A stretch of 64,000 nt of DNA from CBDBIG01 sp965205845 [NCBI: bacterium] (GCA_965205845.1 CBDBIG010000005.1:372001-436000), one strand, 5' to 3'. Counted from the first letter of the stretch, positions 16,795 through 26,694 are shown. Notes: generated from the letters alone by a model not told the origin. Translations and numbers: made by a program.

Positions 16795-19443
16795 CTATAG
16801 GGTGTGCCAATCCAGCCAATTGGGCAGCAAAGGCGAGGGTTTACCACAATGGGCAACCCATAGTTGGTGTGCTGCTCTGGTGGCTGCAATGTGCAAAGTA
16901 TGTTTGGCGTCCCTCAAGTTCGGGTAGGTGGGGGAGTCTACATCTAGCAATACCACATAATCAAATTCCAGCCCTCTTGCCTGCTCAATATCGGTAATTT
17001 CAACCCCTGGGGTAAAGCGAAAATCTTGTTTGGTAACCAAATGCAATTTGGGAATATCCGCGTGTAACAGGCCTTGGTGAATACGTTGGGCTTGTTCCAA
17101 ATAGCGTGCGATAAGGGCGATGGATGCATGGGGTTCAGAGTGCACCAACTTGCGTAAAGCATCGCCTAAAAAGGCTGTTGCCTGCCCTAAGTGGGCAAAG
17201 CAAAGCCCCTGCACATCGGGACCTTGGTGGGTGGCAGTCCCTGGGGCAGGTTTTTTTTGATCCAGCACATGTTGGGCAAAGCGCAAAATTTGCGCACTGC
17301 AGCGATAGCTTGCAGCCAAGGTGGTAAGCCGCATCGGCTCTTGTTTACCAGATTGGCTAGGGGCGTATTGCCCGTCGGTAGAGAACGTTTCGCCAGTCGC
17401 ATCAAACAACATCCGCTGATTTTCATCTCCCGCCAAGGTAATGCTAAGGGGTTTGTTGCAAAGCGTTTTAACAAGGTGGAAGGCATTATGGCTCATATCT
17501 TGTGCCTCATCGACCATCACATGCCTAAAGCGCAAAGGTTTACCACCGCCTGCAGGGAGAGCCCCCACAACATGCTCACAGGTAAGCAGTAGCAAGACAT
17601 CATCTTCCAGACTCATGCCAAGGGCTTCCGGGTGCCATGGCTCAAGGGCTTCGTGGCCTTGAGAAGATGCGCTCTGTCCCAACGCAAAATCAGGATTCTT
17701 TTGCTGGGACACGGGTCGAGTTTGCATGTGCGACTGGGGAGGGATAAAGGTTTGCTTCGCTTTTTTGGGAATGTGGCGCCATTCTTCTTGTTCTTGTAGC
17801 TCTTGGGCCCTTTGCAAAGCATTCTTGCACACCTTTTCTAAGGTTTGGGTGCTAAAGGCCTGAGGGGCAAGCCGCTCCACTTGTTTGACCAAATGGTTAG
17901 AATTTAAAAAAGTTTTACTCCAAAGGGTGAGGGCCATGTGCCTTGGGGTATCCCATTGGGGGTGTTCCTCCTTTGCCCAATCCAACAAGCGTTGGCGGGC
18001 CAACCAATGCTTAGGGGGATGAGGGTATTTTGCCCCAAACCCTTTGGGTAGAGGGCGTTTTGCCACCCCCCAGCCAATAAATCGCTGTAAGCGCATGCCA
18101 AGAGGGAGGTTGCCCAAAGCATTCCAAACATCCAGCCATTCTTCTGCCTCTTCGGCTGCCCCTAAAATAGCGTTTAAATCTGCGCTCATGGTTTTTTCGA
18201 GTAAAGAAATCGCCTGCTGCAGGATCTGCCATGCCACGGGATGTTGCTTAAAACGTGAAACCTCCGCATACACTTCGTCTTTACGCGTTGCTTCAAAAAA
18301 GGGCATGGCACGGGTACGTAAGTCAGCCATCCAAGCATCAAATATATACACGTGGGTTTCTTTAACACCAAGGGCTGGCAGAAACCCAGCAATGTAACGT
18401 CTCAATGCGTGGCCTGGCACAATGGCAGCCATCATTTTCGGGGTAAAATGCTGGGGTTTTTGCCGGTGTAAAGCCGCCATGCGATGCAAGGCAGTGGTGG
18501 TTTTCCCTGAACCAGCCCCACCACGGATGGCGAGGATCCCCGATGGGGTATCGTTGATTGCTTTGGTCTGCTCTGGGTCAAGCAAATTGGTCATGGCGCG
18601 CAGGTGTTTTTGAAGGTTTGAGGTAGTGGTAGGAACACGTATGGGCGTGCCAGTCGACGGATTGGTGGTGGTCTTTGCTTCGATTTGGGAAACCCACTTT
18701 TCTTGCAGTAAAGCTTGGTGCATGGTGTGCGGTTGCAAGGAGGTTTGGGAGCCTCCTTGTAAAAGAGGAGGTATTTTATCTTCCAACATCCAGTGCTGAT
18801 TTTTTTTGCAAAATTGTCCTTGAGGGCAGCGAATAGCACAAAGGGCAGCGTTGTAAATGCTTAAGCGGCGTAGGGTAATAATTTCCACCTCGACTTCCCT
18901 GCCTCCTATAGACATATCCCACACCTCACCCACGGCCCCGCGATAAAACAATGGGCTAAGGGGAGCGGTCCGCCAGTCTATAATGGGTATGGGAGAGGAT
19001 TGGAGCACACTTTTGGGGCCAATGAGTACTTCGCGTTCACGACCTTGTATTTTAACCTTCAGCCGACCAAAGTACGGTGTTTGCAAGTTGTAGGGGTCCT
19101 CGTATTGCTCTTGGTCGCGATAAGTGGAAATGTGGTGCAGATTTTTTATTTCTGCTTCAATCCGTGTGGCATCTTCCTCACTAGAATCGGCCAAATTTTT
19201 GGTGAGCGCAAGCAGGTCAAGCTGCGCATAGCTTTTTCTGCGCAAAGCGGGTATTTGGGTAATTTTTTGAAGGCCTGGGTTGACGGGTTGAGGTACGAAT
19301 TGGTTTAGCAAAGTACTTACCTGTACCAGGGTGGCTTCCTCTTGCTCAATAATGCCTTGTTGCTGGATAGAGAGTTTTGCAGAGTATTTTAGGGCTGCGG
19401 AAGAGGTTGTGTTGGGTTTAATGGGCGATCTACGCGGTGACAT
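16795..19443 (-). CDS. HelD-like superfamily 1 helicase
   Basis: The protein has 882 residues from the ATG at 19443; a TTG at 19455 is also in frame. An N-terminal coiled region is followed by PYFGRLKV and IIDWRTAPLSPLFYRG, the blocks that set HelD-type proteins apart from UvrD and Rep. Walker A is GGAGSGKTTTALHR, Walker B region is VMVDEAQDM, and motif VI-like text (HIAATRAAHQLWVAH) sits near the end. HelD proteins bind RNA polymerase and recycle stalled complexes in Gram-positive bacteria; related proteins in Gram-negative bacteria are less studied. The middle contains a long Gln/Lys-rich insertion (about residues 540-620). It lies 68 bases downstream of mutL on the same strand and may be co-transcribed. 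Confidence 0.8.
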   Translation of the reverse strand: MSPRRSPIKPNTTSSAALKYSAKLSIQQQGIIEQEEATLVQVSTLLNQFVPQPVNPGLQKITQIPALRRKSYAQLDLLALTKNLADSSEEDATRIEAEIKNLHHISTYRDQEQYEDPYNLQTPYFGRLKVKIQGREREVLIGPKSVLQSSPIPIIDWRTAPLSPLFYRGAVGEVWDMSIGGREVEVEIITLRRLSIYNAALCAIRCPQGQFCKKNQHWMLEDKIPPLLQGGSQTSLQPHTMHQALLQEKWVSQIEAKTTTNPSTGTPIRVPTTTSNLQKHLRAMTNLLDPEQTKAINDTPSGILAIRGGAGSGKTTTALHRMAALHRQKPQHFTPKMMAAIVPGHALRRYIAGFLPALGVKETHVYIFDAWMADLRTRAMPFFEATRKDEVYAEVSRFKQHPVAWQILQQAISLLEKTMSADLNAILGAAEEAEEWLDVWNALGNLPLGMRLQRFIGWGVAKRPLPKGFGAKYPHPPKHWLARQRLLDWAKEEHPQWDTPRHMALTLWSKTFLNSNHLVKQVERLAPQAFSTQTLEKVCKNALQRAQELQEQEEWRHIPKKAKQTFIPPQSHMQTRPVSQQKNPDFALGQSASSQGHEALEPWHPEALGMSLEDDVLLLLTCEHVVGALPAGGGKPLRFRHVMVDEAQDMSHNAFHLVKTLCNKPLSITLAGDENQRMLFDATGETFSTDGQYAPSQSGKQEPMRLTTLAASYRCSAQILRFAQHVLDQKKPAPGTATHQGPDVQGLCFAHLGQATAFLGDALRKLVHSEPHASIALIARYLEQAQRIHQGLLHADIPKLHLVTKQDFRFTPGVEITDIEQARGLEFDYVVLLDVDSPTYPNLRDAKHTLHIAATRAAHQLWVAHCGKPSPLLPNWLDWHTL

Positions 19444-19511
19444 GTAACGGCTCAATAGGGTTAGCAGGTAGGTGTTAGAGGCAAAATGAAGGGGGAATAT
19501 GCAATGGGTTT

Positions 19512-21419
19512 TTAAGGAATACGTTTAAAGCGTTTTTCTAATTCATGAACGCCTATTTCAACCCAAACGGGTCTGCCATGGGGGCAGAAAAGAGAAATAT
19601 CCAAGCACTCTAATTGGTCAAGCAAAGCTTGGATCGTATCCAAAGACAGCCGATCCCCTGCGCGGATGGCGCTATGGCAGGCGGTTCGCTCTAAAATATC
19701 GTTTAACGCTTCTTCTACCTTGCCACTTTTGCCAAAAATCGCCAATTCATCTAGGGTTTCTAGCACCAAAGATTCCACATTTTTTGTCCCAAATACACTT
19801 GGGGTTTCACGCAATACGAAGCTGTTGGGCCCAAAAATTTCAAAGGCGAAGCCCATTTTTTGAAACTGTAGCAAATGCTGCTCTAAGAGCATGGCATTTT
19901 GAGGGCTTAGGTCTATGTTAATGGGCTCCAACAAGAGCTGGGTTTGAACCCCCTTGCCGTACAGCTGTGTTCGCAGAGCCTCGAAAACAATCCGCTCATG
20001 GGCAGCATGCTGGTCAATCAGCAGCAAAGTGGTGCCGCGTTGGGCAATGATGTAAGTTAGGTGAAACTGGCATAGGGGAATCAGGGTTCGATTGACGGCT
20101 ATTTGAGCTTGTGGCTGGGATAGGCCGTCAAGAAGCGGTGCATCTTGCGACTTGCTCGGGGAGATGGTTGGCGCATTGTCGTTGGTAAAGGGCTCCGTCG
20201 AATGCTGGGCTGAAGGAGAGATAATGGGTTGGAAATCGAATGTGTCGTTATTCCATGGGTGCGGTGTGCGGTTTGTCGCTGGGGAATTAGGGGGATTCAC
20301 ACGAATGGGCAAGGTATGAAGGGCGTGGTTTAGCGGTGTTTGTGTCGTTGGAAACTGCGCGGTAGCCACGTCTTGAAAGGGCTGGTTTGGTTTTGCCTCA
20401 GCATCCGTCATGGTTAGAGCCTGTTGGCGCACCGTGTATTCGACTTGGCGATGAATTTCTGTCGTCAGCACAGATTTTACCAGTTCTATATTGCGCAGTC
20501 GTACCTCTAACTTGGTGGGGTGGACGTTTACATCCACGTCCTCATTGGGCAAGTTTAGCAGCAAAATATATGCAGGATAACGCCCAGGCATCCGAAGCGT
20601 ACGATAGGCCTGTTCAATGCTGTATCGCACGCCTATCGAGCGCACTGCGCGTTGATTGATAAATAAATGCTGTAGCCGACGACTCGCTTCGGGGTAGGTG
20701 GGGTGCGACACCAACCCACTGGCATGAACGCTCCCATCTTGTAGTTCAATGGCGAGGAGCTTTTGACGCACCTTTTTTCCAAACACCTGTAATACCCGTT
20801 CACCCAGGCTCGAAGCACGCGGCCAGTCAATGAGCATGCGATCATGATGGGTGAGTCGAAAGTGTACCCGCCAATGCGGCAATGCAAGGTTTACCAGGCT
20901 ATCTTGTATACGCCGTAATTCAGCCGGTGCTGAACGCAAAAATTTACGCCTTGCGGGGGTGTTATAAAATAACGCTTCCACCCGCACTTTGCAGCCACGT
21001 GGAAATCCCTCGTGGGTCACTTTTGGTTGGCCATTGCCTTCGATCCAAATGCGGATCCCGCCTTCTAATTCATCACTGCAGGTAAGTAGATCCATGCGTG
21101 ATACCGCTGCAATCGATGCCAAGGCCTCGCCCCGAAAGCCCATGGTGGTAACCTGGTGTAAGCCACTTGCCACCTGTAATTTACTGGTGGCATGGCGTTT
21201 AATCGAGAGCATCGCGTCCTTTTCATCCATGCCTACGCCATCATCCAAGACCTCAATCAAATCGTGCCCACCCTTTTTTAAGCTGACAAAGATCCGGCCA
21301 GCCTTGGCATCCAGTGCATTTTCTGCCAATTCTTTCACCACAGAGGCAGGGCATTCCACAACCTCACCCGCTGCAATTTGGTTGATGGTATGCTCCCCTA
21401 ACTGAATAATATGCCCCAT
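19512..21419 (-). CDS. mutL: DNA mismatch repair protein MutL
   Basis: The protein has 635 residues. The N-terminus shows the GHKL ATPase blocks IAAGEVVECPASVVKELAEN, DDGVGMD and TMGFRGEALASIA, then NTPARRKFL. The C-terminus carries DQHAAHERIVFE, which fits the metal-dependent endonuclease motif DQHA-x2-E-x4-E, with ACHSAIRAGDRL and CPHGRP near the end. A MutL with that motif nicks the new strand itself, so the organism likely lacks MutH. The linker (about residues 335-430) is Pro/Thr/Asn-rich as usual. The ATG is well placed. The HelD-like gene follows on the same strand. Confidence 0.95.
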   Translation of the reverse strand: MGHIIQLGEHTINQIAAGEVVECPASVVKELAENALDAKAGRIFVSLKKGGHDLIEVLDDGVGMDEKDAMLSIKRHATSKLQVASGLHQVTTMGFRGEALASIAAVSRMDLLTCSDELEGGIRIWIEGNGQPKVTHEGFPRGCKVRVEALFYNTPARRKFLRSAPAELRRIQDSLVNLALPHWRVHFRLTHHDRMLIDWPRASSLGERVLQVFGKKVRQKLLAIELQDGSVHASGLVSHPTYPEASRRLQHLFINQRAVRSIGVRYSIEQAYRTLRMPGRYPAYILLLNLPNEDVDVNVHPTKLEVRLRNIELVKSVLTTEIHRQVEYTVRQQALTMTDAEAKPNQPFQDVATAQFPTTQTPLNHALHTLPIRVNPPNSPATNRTPHPWNNDTFDFQPIISPSAQHSTEPFTNDNAPTISPSKSQDAPLLDGLSQPQAQIAVNRTLIPLCQFHLTYIIAQRGTTLLLIDQHAAHERIVFEALRTQLYGKGVQTQLLLEPINIDLSPQNAMLLEQHLLQFQKMGFAFEIFGPNSFVLRETPSVFGTKNVESLVLETLDELAIFGKSGKVEEALNDILERTACHSAIRAGDRLSLDTIQALLDQLECLDISLFCPHGRPVWVEIGVHELEKRFKRIP

Positions 21420-21556
21420 GAATAGCTTATTTCCTCATCATTGGGTTTGAGATAATAGGTTGGGCAAACAGTTTGCATGGATGTAAAGGGGAGTGTTCCA
21501 TTTTTTAAGACACGGAAAAACATTCCCATTGATTAGCAACAAACAGGCAGAAATCC

Positions 21557-22423
21557 ATGCTAACAAATTTTTTCGGTGTACGTTCAATCTCTCTATTAAA
21601 GCAAAGAAATCCTTTTTTTTATATTCTACGGGTGCTGTGTTTTTGTTTTATATTGCAAGCTGGTTATCCCAGCAAGACAGCTATGGCGCTAGAACTGGGT
21701 GTGGCAAAGAAATGGTTTAATCGTTTGGCTGGCCAAAATCCTGTTTCTTCCAAAAAACAGATACAACAACCTGTGGGGAGCCCAACCATGCTCAAACACC
21801 CAAAAGGCAAACAGCGGATGCGCTTTGGGGATAGCATGTGGTTATACGGGTGTGTGGTGGTTGCAGCCAAAAGCGTTTTAGATCGTGAGGGTGCCTTGGA
21901 AAACATAGATTGGGTACACATGCAAGTGGAGAACAGGTGTGGGCAGCCTGTTCGGCAAAAGGGTGCGATTTTGGTGATTTATGAGAGCAAGGGTGGGCGG
22001 CGCATTCTGCCATTTTGGTTATTGGGCAACAAACCGTACTTAGCCCCTGGAAAAAGGCACATGTTTCGTTTACCTGCGCTCGATGTAAAGAACACGAGGC
22101 CAATTGCATGGTTGGTAACCCCTGCTCAGCAAAGGGAATCCCGTCGATACAGGCCCAAACGCGAGCTTGCTGGACTATTCTCCCAAGAGGATGAGGCGCA
22201 AACGCGCGATTTGTTCAAGATTTCTGCAACACAGCTTGATGCAATGCCTCGTTTTCGTACTAACAAGCAGCAGTTGAAGACACAGCAAAAGCCAAACCAG
22301 CGTGTTTTTGATAGAAAACAACAAAAACAGCAGCATAAGGGAGATTCACGGGGCAAAAACGCACTCAAACGCCGGAACACTACGCTAAAAAGCATTTTTA
22401 CGAGACCACCCGCCCTGCCTTAA
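21557..22423 (+). CDS. Hypothetical exported protein with basic C-terminus
   Basis: A hydrophobic segment near residues 18-35 (FFYILRVLCFCFILQAGY) suggests a signal or anchor. Residues about 85-190 form a compact domain of unknown type with MWLYGCVVVAAKSVL, VHMQVENRCGQPV and ILPFWLLGNKPYLAPG; the pattern recalls small beta-rich surface or pilus-accessory domains, but I cannot match it. The last 90 residues are Lys/Gln/Arg-rich and low complexity. It is divergent from mutL, with 137 bases between starts. The stop lies inside the first copy of a tandem repeat. Confidence 0.5.
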   Translation: MLTNFFGVRSISLLKQRNPFFYILRVLCFCFILQAGYPSKTAMALELGVAKKWFNRLAGQNPVSSKKQIQQPVGSPTMLKHPKGKQRMRFGDSMWLYGCVVVAAKSVLDREGALENIDWVHMQVENRCGQPVRQKGAILVIYESKGGRRILPFWLLGNKPYLAPGKRHMFRLPALDVKNTRPIAWLVTPAQQRESRRYRPKRELAGLFSQEDEAQTRDLFKISATQLDAMPRFRTNKQQLKTQQKPNQRVFDRKQQKQQHKGDSRGKNALKRRNTTLKSIFTRPPALP

Positions 22424-22590
22424 CTTAGCCAAGCGTAGAGCATCAAGCCAATGCTGACACAGCCATCCCACTGCCAAGGCGATGCTGCTGCAAGGCATTT
22501 TTACGAGACTCAAACCCGCCCTTCGCTTAACTTAGCCAAGCGTAGAGCATCAAGCCAATGCTGACACAGCATCCCATTGACAAGGCGATG
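22392..22590. repeat. About 103-bp tandem duplication of a gene 3' end
   Basis: Copy A (22392-22484) and copy B (22495-22590) share GCATTTTTACGAGA, then CTTAACTTAGCCAAGCGTAG and AGCATCAAGCCAATGCTGAC. Copy B contains the last codons of the small membrane gene at 22527-22757, and copy A repeats them downstream. The two have diverged by small indels. Confidence 0.9.
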
Positions 22591-22757
22591 ATACGGGTAG
22601 AAGGAGCTAGGTGCACGTTGCGCAAGGTAGTCCAGGCGATGGCAAAAAACCCTATGCCCGCAACGGCAAACAACAGCGCACGCCAATAAAAAATAAGGGT
22701 CACAGCAGTGAGCGCACTCCCTAAGAAATCAAGGATAGCCAATCCATAAACGTACAT
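22527..22757 (-). CDS. Small membrane protein (76 aa), unknown
   Basis: Almost entirely hydrophobic, with about three membrane spans (YGLAILDFLGSALTAVTLIF, LLFAVAGIGFFAIAW, IIALSMGCCVSIGLMLYAWL). It starts six bases after the stop of the next gene upstream, so the two form a short operon. No family recognised. Its 3' end is duplicated downstream. Confidence 0.55.
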   Translation of the reverse strand: MYVYGLAILDFLGSALTAVTLIFYWRALLFAVAGIGFFAIAWTTLRNVHLAPSTRIIALSMGCCVSIGLMLYAWLS

Positions 22758-22763
22758 GAGAGA

Positions 22764-23045
22764 TTAACCTCCAGTTGTGAGCGACCTGCTGATATGACCA
22801 ATGGCAGCCAGTAAATTGGGTGAAATAAGTGAAGCCAATGCCAAATCGGGTAAAGCACGCCACAAAAATCCAGGAAGGGTTTTAGGGGGGGAAATCAGGG
22901 GAATGAGACCATCAATGGGCTTATTATGCGCTACCAAATCGATCAACCGCAGGCGTATCAGGGTTTCTTGGCGATAAAGCAGCCAGCGATAGATGATCCA
23001 GATAAGCGCAGCGAGGTATGGGGTAATGTTCATCAAAATTTCCAT
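22764..23045 (-). CDS. Small membrane-associated protein (93 aa), unknown
   Basis: The ATG at 23045 is preceded by GAAGGAA; the frame is open further up but that part looks non-coding. An N-terminal span (ITPYLAALIWIIYRWLL) is followed by an amphipathic body and a weaker hydrophobic end. First gene of a two-gene operon of tiny membrane proteins. I cannot assign a role. Confidence 0.5.
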   Translation of the reverse strand: MEILMNITPYLAALIWIIYRWLLYRQETLIRLRLIDLVAHNKPIDGLIPLISPPKTLPGFLWRALPDLALASLISPNLLAAIGHISRSLTTGG

Positions 23046-23196
23046 ACAGCGTTTCCTTCTTCCATAAGCTAAGCCTCTTGAGGCGTTGACAAGGATGCAC
23101 TCGAATTGTAAGGAGAGCACTCAATTTGGCGCACCATAACCACGCAAAAGGCATCTATTTTTATAAATAGTCGTTCGTGTACGGGAGGGGGTAAAA

Positions 23197-23478
23197 ATGG
23201 GAAATTGCTTGTGGCAAGCAGGTGGGTTTTCTAAAGCGACCCTTGCTGCATTTTTGCGTGCAGGCGCATGGCAGTTAACTCAAAGTAAGTCTAAAAAACA
23301 AAAGGAAATTCCTAAGGGTGTAAAAACTTATCGCCAAGTGCAAAGCCCACTGTATCACGGCTTTTTAGCACAGCGAAGTGGTTGCCCAATCGCACAAAAA
23401 CATGGTTGGGTGCGTGTTTGGTATCAAAAAAGAGGGATTGAGCGATACGCCAAAGCCATGCTTTACGCTTGGATGTAG
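23197..23478 (+). CDS. Small basic protein (93 aa), unknown
   Basis: GGGAGGGGG lies eight bases before the ATG. The product is short, basic and rich in Lys/Gln in the middle (SKSKKQKEIPKG). It faces away from the small-membrane-protein operon. A stem-loop terminator follows at 23631. It has no recognised domain and could be spurious; the ribosome-binding site is the main support. Confidence 0.35.
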   Translation: MGNCLWQAGGFSKATLAAFLRAGAWQLTQSKSKKQKEIPKGVKTYRQVQSPLYHGFLAQRSGCPIAQKHGWVRVWYQKRGIERYAKAMLYAWM

Positions 23479-23630
23479 TTCCAAGGGCACCAGCCTCTGG
23501 CATCTGTTAAAACGAAAACACTCCAGGTCTCCATCGCACGCTTAAAGCCTCCATTTACAAAAAAAAGACAAAGGCAAGACAAAAAGATGCCCCCATCGCC
23601 ACGGCGCAAAGAACGCATCCGTTAGAATAA

Positions 23631-23713
23631 AAAAAAGAGACTGCCTTGTGCCCGTCCTTGGGCACTCAAAATCTTTTAAAAAGTCCTTGTAAAGACGACA
23701 GCCTCTCTTTTTT
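23631..23713. terminator. Bidirectional terminator or small structured RNA
   Basis: An outer stem AAAAAAGAGA-CTG pairs with CAG-(CC)-TCTCTTTTTT, giving a T tract on both strands. Inside is a perfect hairpin GTGCCC/GGGCAC (23648-23665). It sits between two convergent genes (stops at 23478 and 23847). A terminator is the simple reading; the 83-base length and internal hairpin leave room for a small RNA. Confidence 0.6.
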
Positions 23714-23846
23714 ATTTTTCGTCATGGATAAAGCATTTATCTACAAATGTCAAATCAAATAACAATATTACTGTTTTTGTCTAAAATTGGAACACCTCTC
23801 AAAAAATTCCCCCCCCAGGCTTTGTTGTCCCAAAGGCAAGGGGCCT

Positions 23847-24671
23847 TTAAGCCATCGCCTTGCTGGTAGTACGGGTGCTTATCCAATCTGCAAGCAGGCC
23901 ACGCATGCGTTGAGAAGCTTCAAATGTGGGCAAATGGCCTACCCCAGACCATGTTTCATGCTGTGCTTGCTGGAGGACGCTGGCCAAAGCTTTGCCCTGG
24001 CCAGGGTGAATCATGCGATCTTTCGCACCACACACAACCAGTGCAGGCTGCCCCACTTGGCTGGCATAGATCTCCCCTTGCCATGCAGCACACGCTGCCA
24101 AATCATCGTGGTATGTCTCAGAGCTGCAATGGGAAAACATGGCTTGGGCTACGCCAGTAAGCCACACCCCCGGGGCCGTACGCGACCCTAAAGCGTTGTT
24201 GGGCCCCTGAGAATGGGCAGCCATAAATGATGCCGCGGTTTGGGGTTTGTTTTTGGCAGCCTCGAGCAAACTCCCGTGTACAGGTACCTGGATGCCACCA
24301 CCAATTGTAACAACGCTATCCACTTGATCCGCAAATTGACAAGCCAAGGTAATGGCGATGCACGCACCCATAGAATGTCCAACAACCGTTACGGGAGGTG
24401 CTTTTAGTGCCCATAGAACCTCACTAAGCCACGCCGCGTACGCTTCAATGGTTTGCATTCCCAATTGTGTGCTCGCGATACCATGGCCTGGCAAATCAAT
24501 GGCACAGACGTTGATGCCGCAGCAAGCTAGGCTCCGTGTCTGGAACTGCCAAAACCCATGATGCATCCCCGCACCATGCACCAGGACCACCCATGGGTTT
24601 TGCGGTTTCCATGCTTTGTCTCCACGATACATCCAAGCCGTGGTGTTGTTTTTTAATAGAATAGAATGCAT
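23847..24671 (-). CDS. Alpha/beta hydrolase
   Basis: The protein has 274 residues with the fold's landmarks: VVLVHGAGMHHGFW (oxyanion region), the nucleophile elbow VVGHSMGAC, AKDRMIHP for the acid, and GVGHLPTFEAS for the catalytic His. IDLPGHG is also typical. These features fit esterases or lactonases acting on small molecules in the cytoplasm; the substrate cannot be told. It follows the YqgE gene on the same strand by about 80 bases. Confidence 0.85.
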   Translation of the reverse strand: MHSILLKNNTTAWMYRGDKAWKPQNPWVVLVHGAGMHHGFWQFQTRSLACCGINVCAIDLPGHGIASTQLGMQTIEAYAAWLSEVLWALKAPPVTVVGHSMGACIAITLACQFADQVDSVVTIGGGIQVPVHGSLLEAAKNKPQTAASFMAAHSQGPNNALGSRTAPGVWLTGVAQAMFSHCSSETYHDDLAACAAWQGEIYASQVGQPALVVCGAKDRMIHPGQGKALASVLQQAQHETWSGVGHLPTFEASQRMRGLLADWISTRTTSKAMA

Positions 24672-24748
24672 AAAGGGTTGTACTTGTGTTGATGAAGGCT
24701 AAGATATTGAAGATACGTGGGTTTTTGTGGCAGGATAGATAGTGGATG

Positions 24749-25306
24749 CTACGCCTTATAAAAATGCAAGCGTGAACATTTGTTTAATCCAATCAATCGC
24801 ATGGCAAAATCCCATCTATCTTGATAGGCTGTGCGCAGCAAGGGCATGGGGTCAATATTTGCGAGCCACCACGCTTCTTGCTCGATTTCGCGATCTAACT
24901 GGCCCGAACCCCATTGGGCGTAGCCAACACCAAAGGTGTATTCCAGCGGCGTGTCATTGCATGCGCAGTTGTTAAGAAAATCCTGCCCGCTGCTAAATGA
25001 CAGGTTGGCAGAGATTTGAACGGTAGAAATTTTTTTGTATTCTGAGGAGTGCAACACCCAACTAAGATCAGGCTGCACAGGGCCTCCAACCATGATGGGT
25101 TGATGTTGTGGGTTGGGGCACTGGATTTTTAAGTCGAGCATGAGGTCGTGGATAGTGGTGCGGGATGGGGAGTTAATGACCAGTGCCAAGGCACCCGCAG
25201 CACTGTATTGGCACAGCAAAACGACGCTTCGCTCAAAAAAAGAACCCCTTAGACATGGCATCGAAACGAGAACACGCGGACGGGTTTCATTCTCTACGAA
25301 TAGCAT
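24749..25306 (-). CDS. YqgE/AlgH family protein (UPF0301)
   Basis: From the ATG at 25306 the protein is 185 residues, the family's usual length; the longer frame begins at a TTG. Family blocks are RVLVSMPCLRGSFFERSVVLLCQ, GALALVINSP, VGGPVQPD, and FGVGYAQWGSGQLDREI. The biochemical role is unresolved; AlgH was first linked to alginate control in Pseudomonas. It lies downstream of serS on the same strand. Confidence 0.9.
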   Translation of the reverse strand: MLFVENETRPRVLVSMPCLRGSFFERSVVLLCQYSAAGALALVINSPSRTTIHDLMLDLKIQCPNPQHQPIMVGGPVQPDLSWVLHSSEYKKISTVQISANLSFSSGQDFLNNCACNDTPLEYTFGVGYAQWGSGQLDREIEQEAWWLANIDPMPLLRTAYQDRWDFAMRLIGLNKCSRLHFYKA

Positions 25307-25437
25307 ATCTGGCAATGATAATCCTATGTTCAAGACACAACAACCCAAAGATCACGTTGTGGGAAATGGTAAACCCATGTGTTTCTAAAGTCAATCGAGG
25401 GGGCCTCTCAACCGTGGATATGCGAAACCATTATTGG

Positions 25438-26694
25438 TTAACATCGTTTTAAATCGCCAAGATTCAAGCAGGCAGGCAATTGAATGCTCCCATCGACACG
25501 CTGACCGTTTTCAATAAGCGCCATGATGGTACGGGTAATCGCCACTGCCGTGCCATTGAGCATGTGCACGAGAGGGGTTTTTTTTCCTTGCCTAGGTTTA
25601 TAGCGAATATTCAGGCGGCGTGCTTGATAGTCTGTGCAATTGGAGGTCGAGGTTATCTCTCCCCAACCTTCGCGGCTGGGCATCCATGCTTCTAAATCAT
25701 ATTTGCGGTAGGCTGGTCCGCCCAAATCGCCCGTGCATACGTCCACCACCCGATAAGGAATATTCAGCATCTGGTAAATCTCTTCTTCAATTTCTAGGAG
25801 TTGAAAGTGCATCGATTCGGATTGCTCGGGCAGTGTAAAAGCAAACATCTCGACCTTGGTAAATTGATGCACACGGTACAACCCTTTGCTTTCTCGACCC
25901 GCGGCCCCAGCTTCTGTGCGAAAGCAATGGGAAACGCCTGCCAACAACAAAGGGCATTCCTCCTCGGGAATCACCTTGCCAGCAAACATGCCACCCAATG
26001 GGATTTCGGCTGTGGCTACCAAGCATAAATCACTATTTTCCACGCTGTATATCTGGCTTGAAGATCCCCGTGGGTTATACCCCACCCCTGCAACAATCTC
26101 TTTTTTGGCAAGGTCGGGTGTTGTGTATAGCGTAAAATTCTTTTTGCGTAGCACCTCTAACACAAATTGTACCAAGGCAAATTCAAGCAGTACGGCTTCA
26201 TTTTTTAAAAAATAGAACTTCTGCCCAGCTACACGTGCCCCTGCTTCAAAATCAACCAAACCTAACCCTTGCATCAACGTTAAATGGTCTTTGGGGGCAA
26301 ATGAAAATGTTGGTTGTTCCCCCACCACGCGCAATACCTTGTTGTCTGCATCATCGTTGCCACGCGGGGTTTCGGGGTGGGAGAAATTAGGTGCTTGTTG
26401 CAAAAGTGCTTCCATTTTTGCAACAAGCGATTTTTGCTGAGTGCTTAGAACATCTTCTTTCTGGCGTAAGTGCTTGCCTTCTTGGCTTAGTGTCTTGCGT
26501 TTTTCAAGGGAGGCCTGTTGTATATGCTGGCTTGTTTCATTGCGCAAACGCCGTGTTTCCTCAAGCTGCACCCGAATTTCTCTCGCTTTGGCATCCAACC
26601 CAAAGAGACCTTCAAGATCAATTTGCAGATTACGATTGCGGATATTTGCCACAAATTCCTCTTTGCGGTTTCGCACATCACGAATGTCTAACAT
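25438..26694 (-). CDS. serS: Seryl-tRNA synthetase
   Basis: The protein has 418 residues with the class II synthetase pattern. The N-terminal 100 residues form the long coiled-coil arm that grips tRNA-Ser (heavily charged, ETRRLRNETSQHIQQ). Motif 2 is SHCFRTEAGAAGRESKGLYR and motif 3 is NGTAVAITRTIMALIENGQ. It charges tRNA-Ser and tRNA-Sec with serine. The usual serine-binding TAEIPL block is present (VATAEIPLGGM). Single complete copy; start ATG unambiguous. TrkH is upstream on the same strand at 83 bases. Confidence 0.97.
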   Translation of the reverse strand: MLDIRDVRNRKEEFVANIRNRNLQIDLEGLFGLDAKAREIRVQLEETRRLRNETSQHIQQASLEKRKTLSQEGKHLRQKEDVLSTQQKSLVAKMEALLQQAPNFSHPETPRGNDDADNKVLRVVGEQPTFSFAPKDHLTLMQGLGLVDFEAGARVAGQKFYFLKNEAVLLEFALVQFVLEVLRKKNFTLYTTPDLAKKEIVAGVGYNPRGSSSQIYSVENSDLCLVATAEIPLGGMFAGKVIPEEECPLLLAGVSHCFRTEAGAAGRESKGLYRVHQFTKVEMFAFTLPEQSESMHFQLLEIEEEIYQMLNIPYRVVDVCTGDLGGPAYRKYDLEAWMPSREGWGEITSTSNCTDYQARRLNIRYKPRQGKKTPLVHMLNGTAVAITRTIMALIENGQRVDGSIQLPACLNLGDLKRC

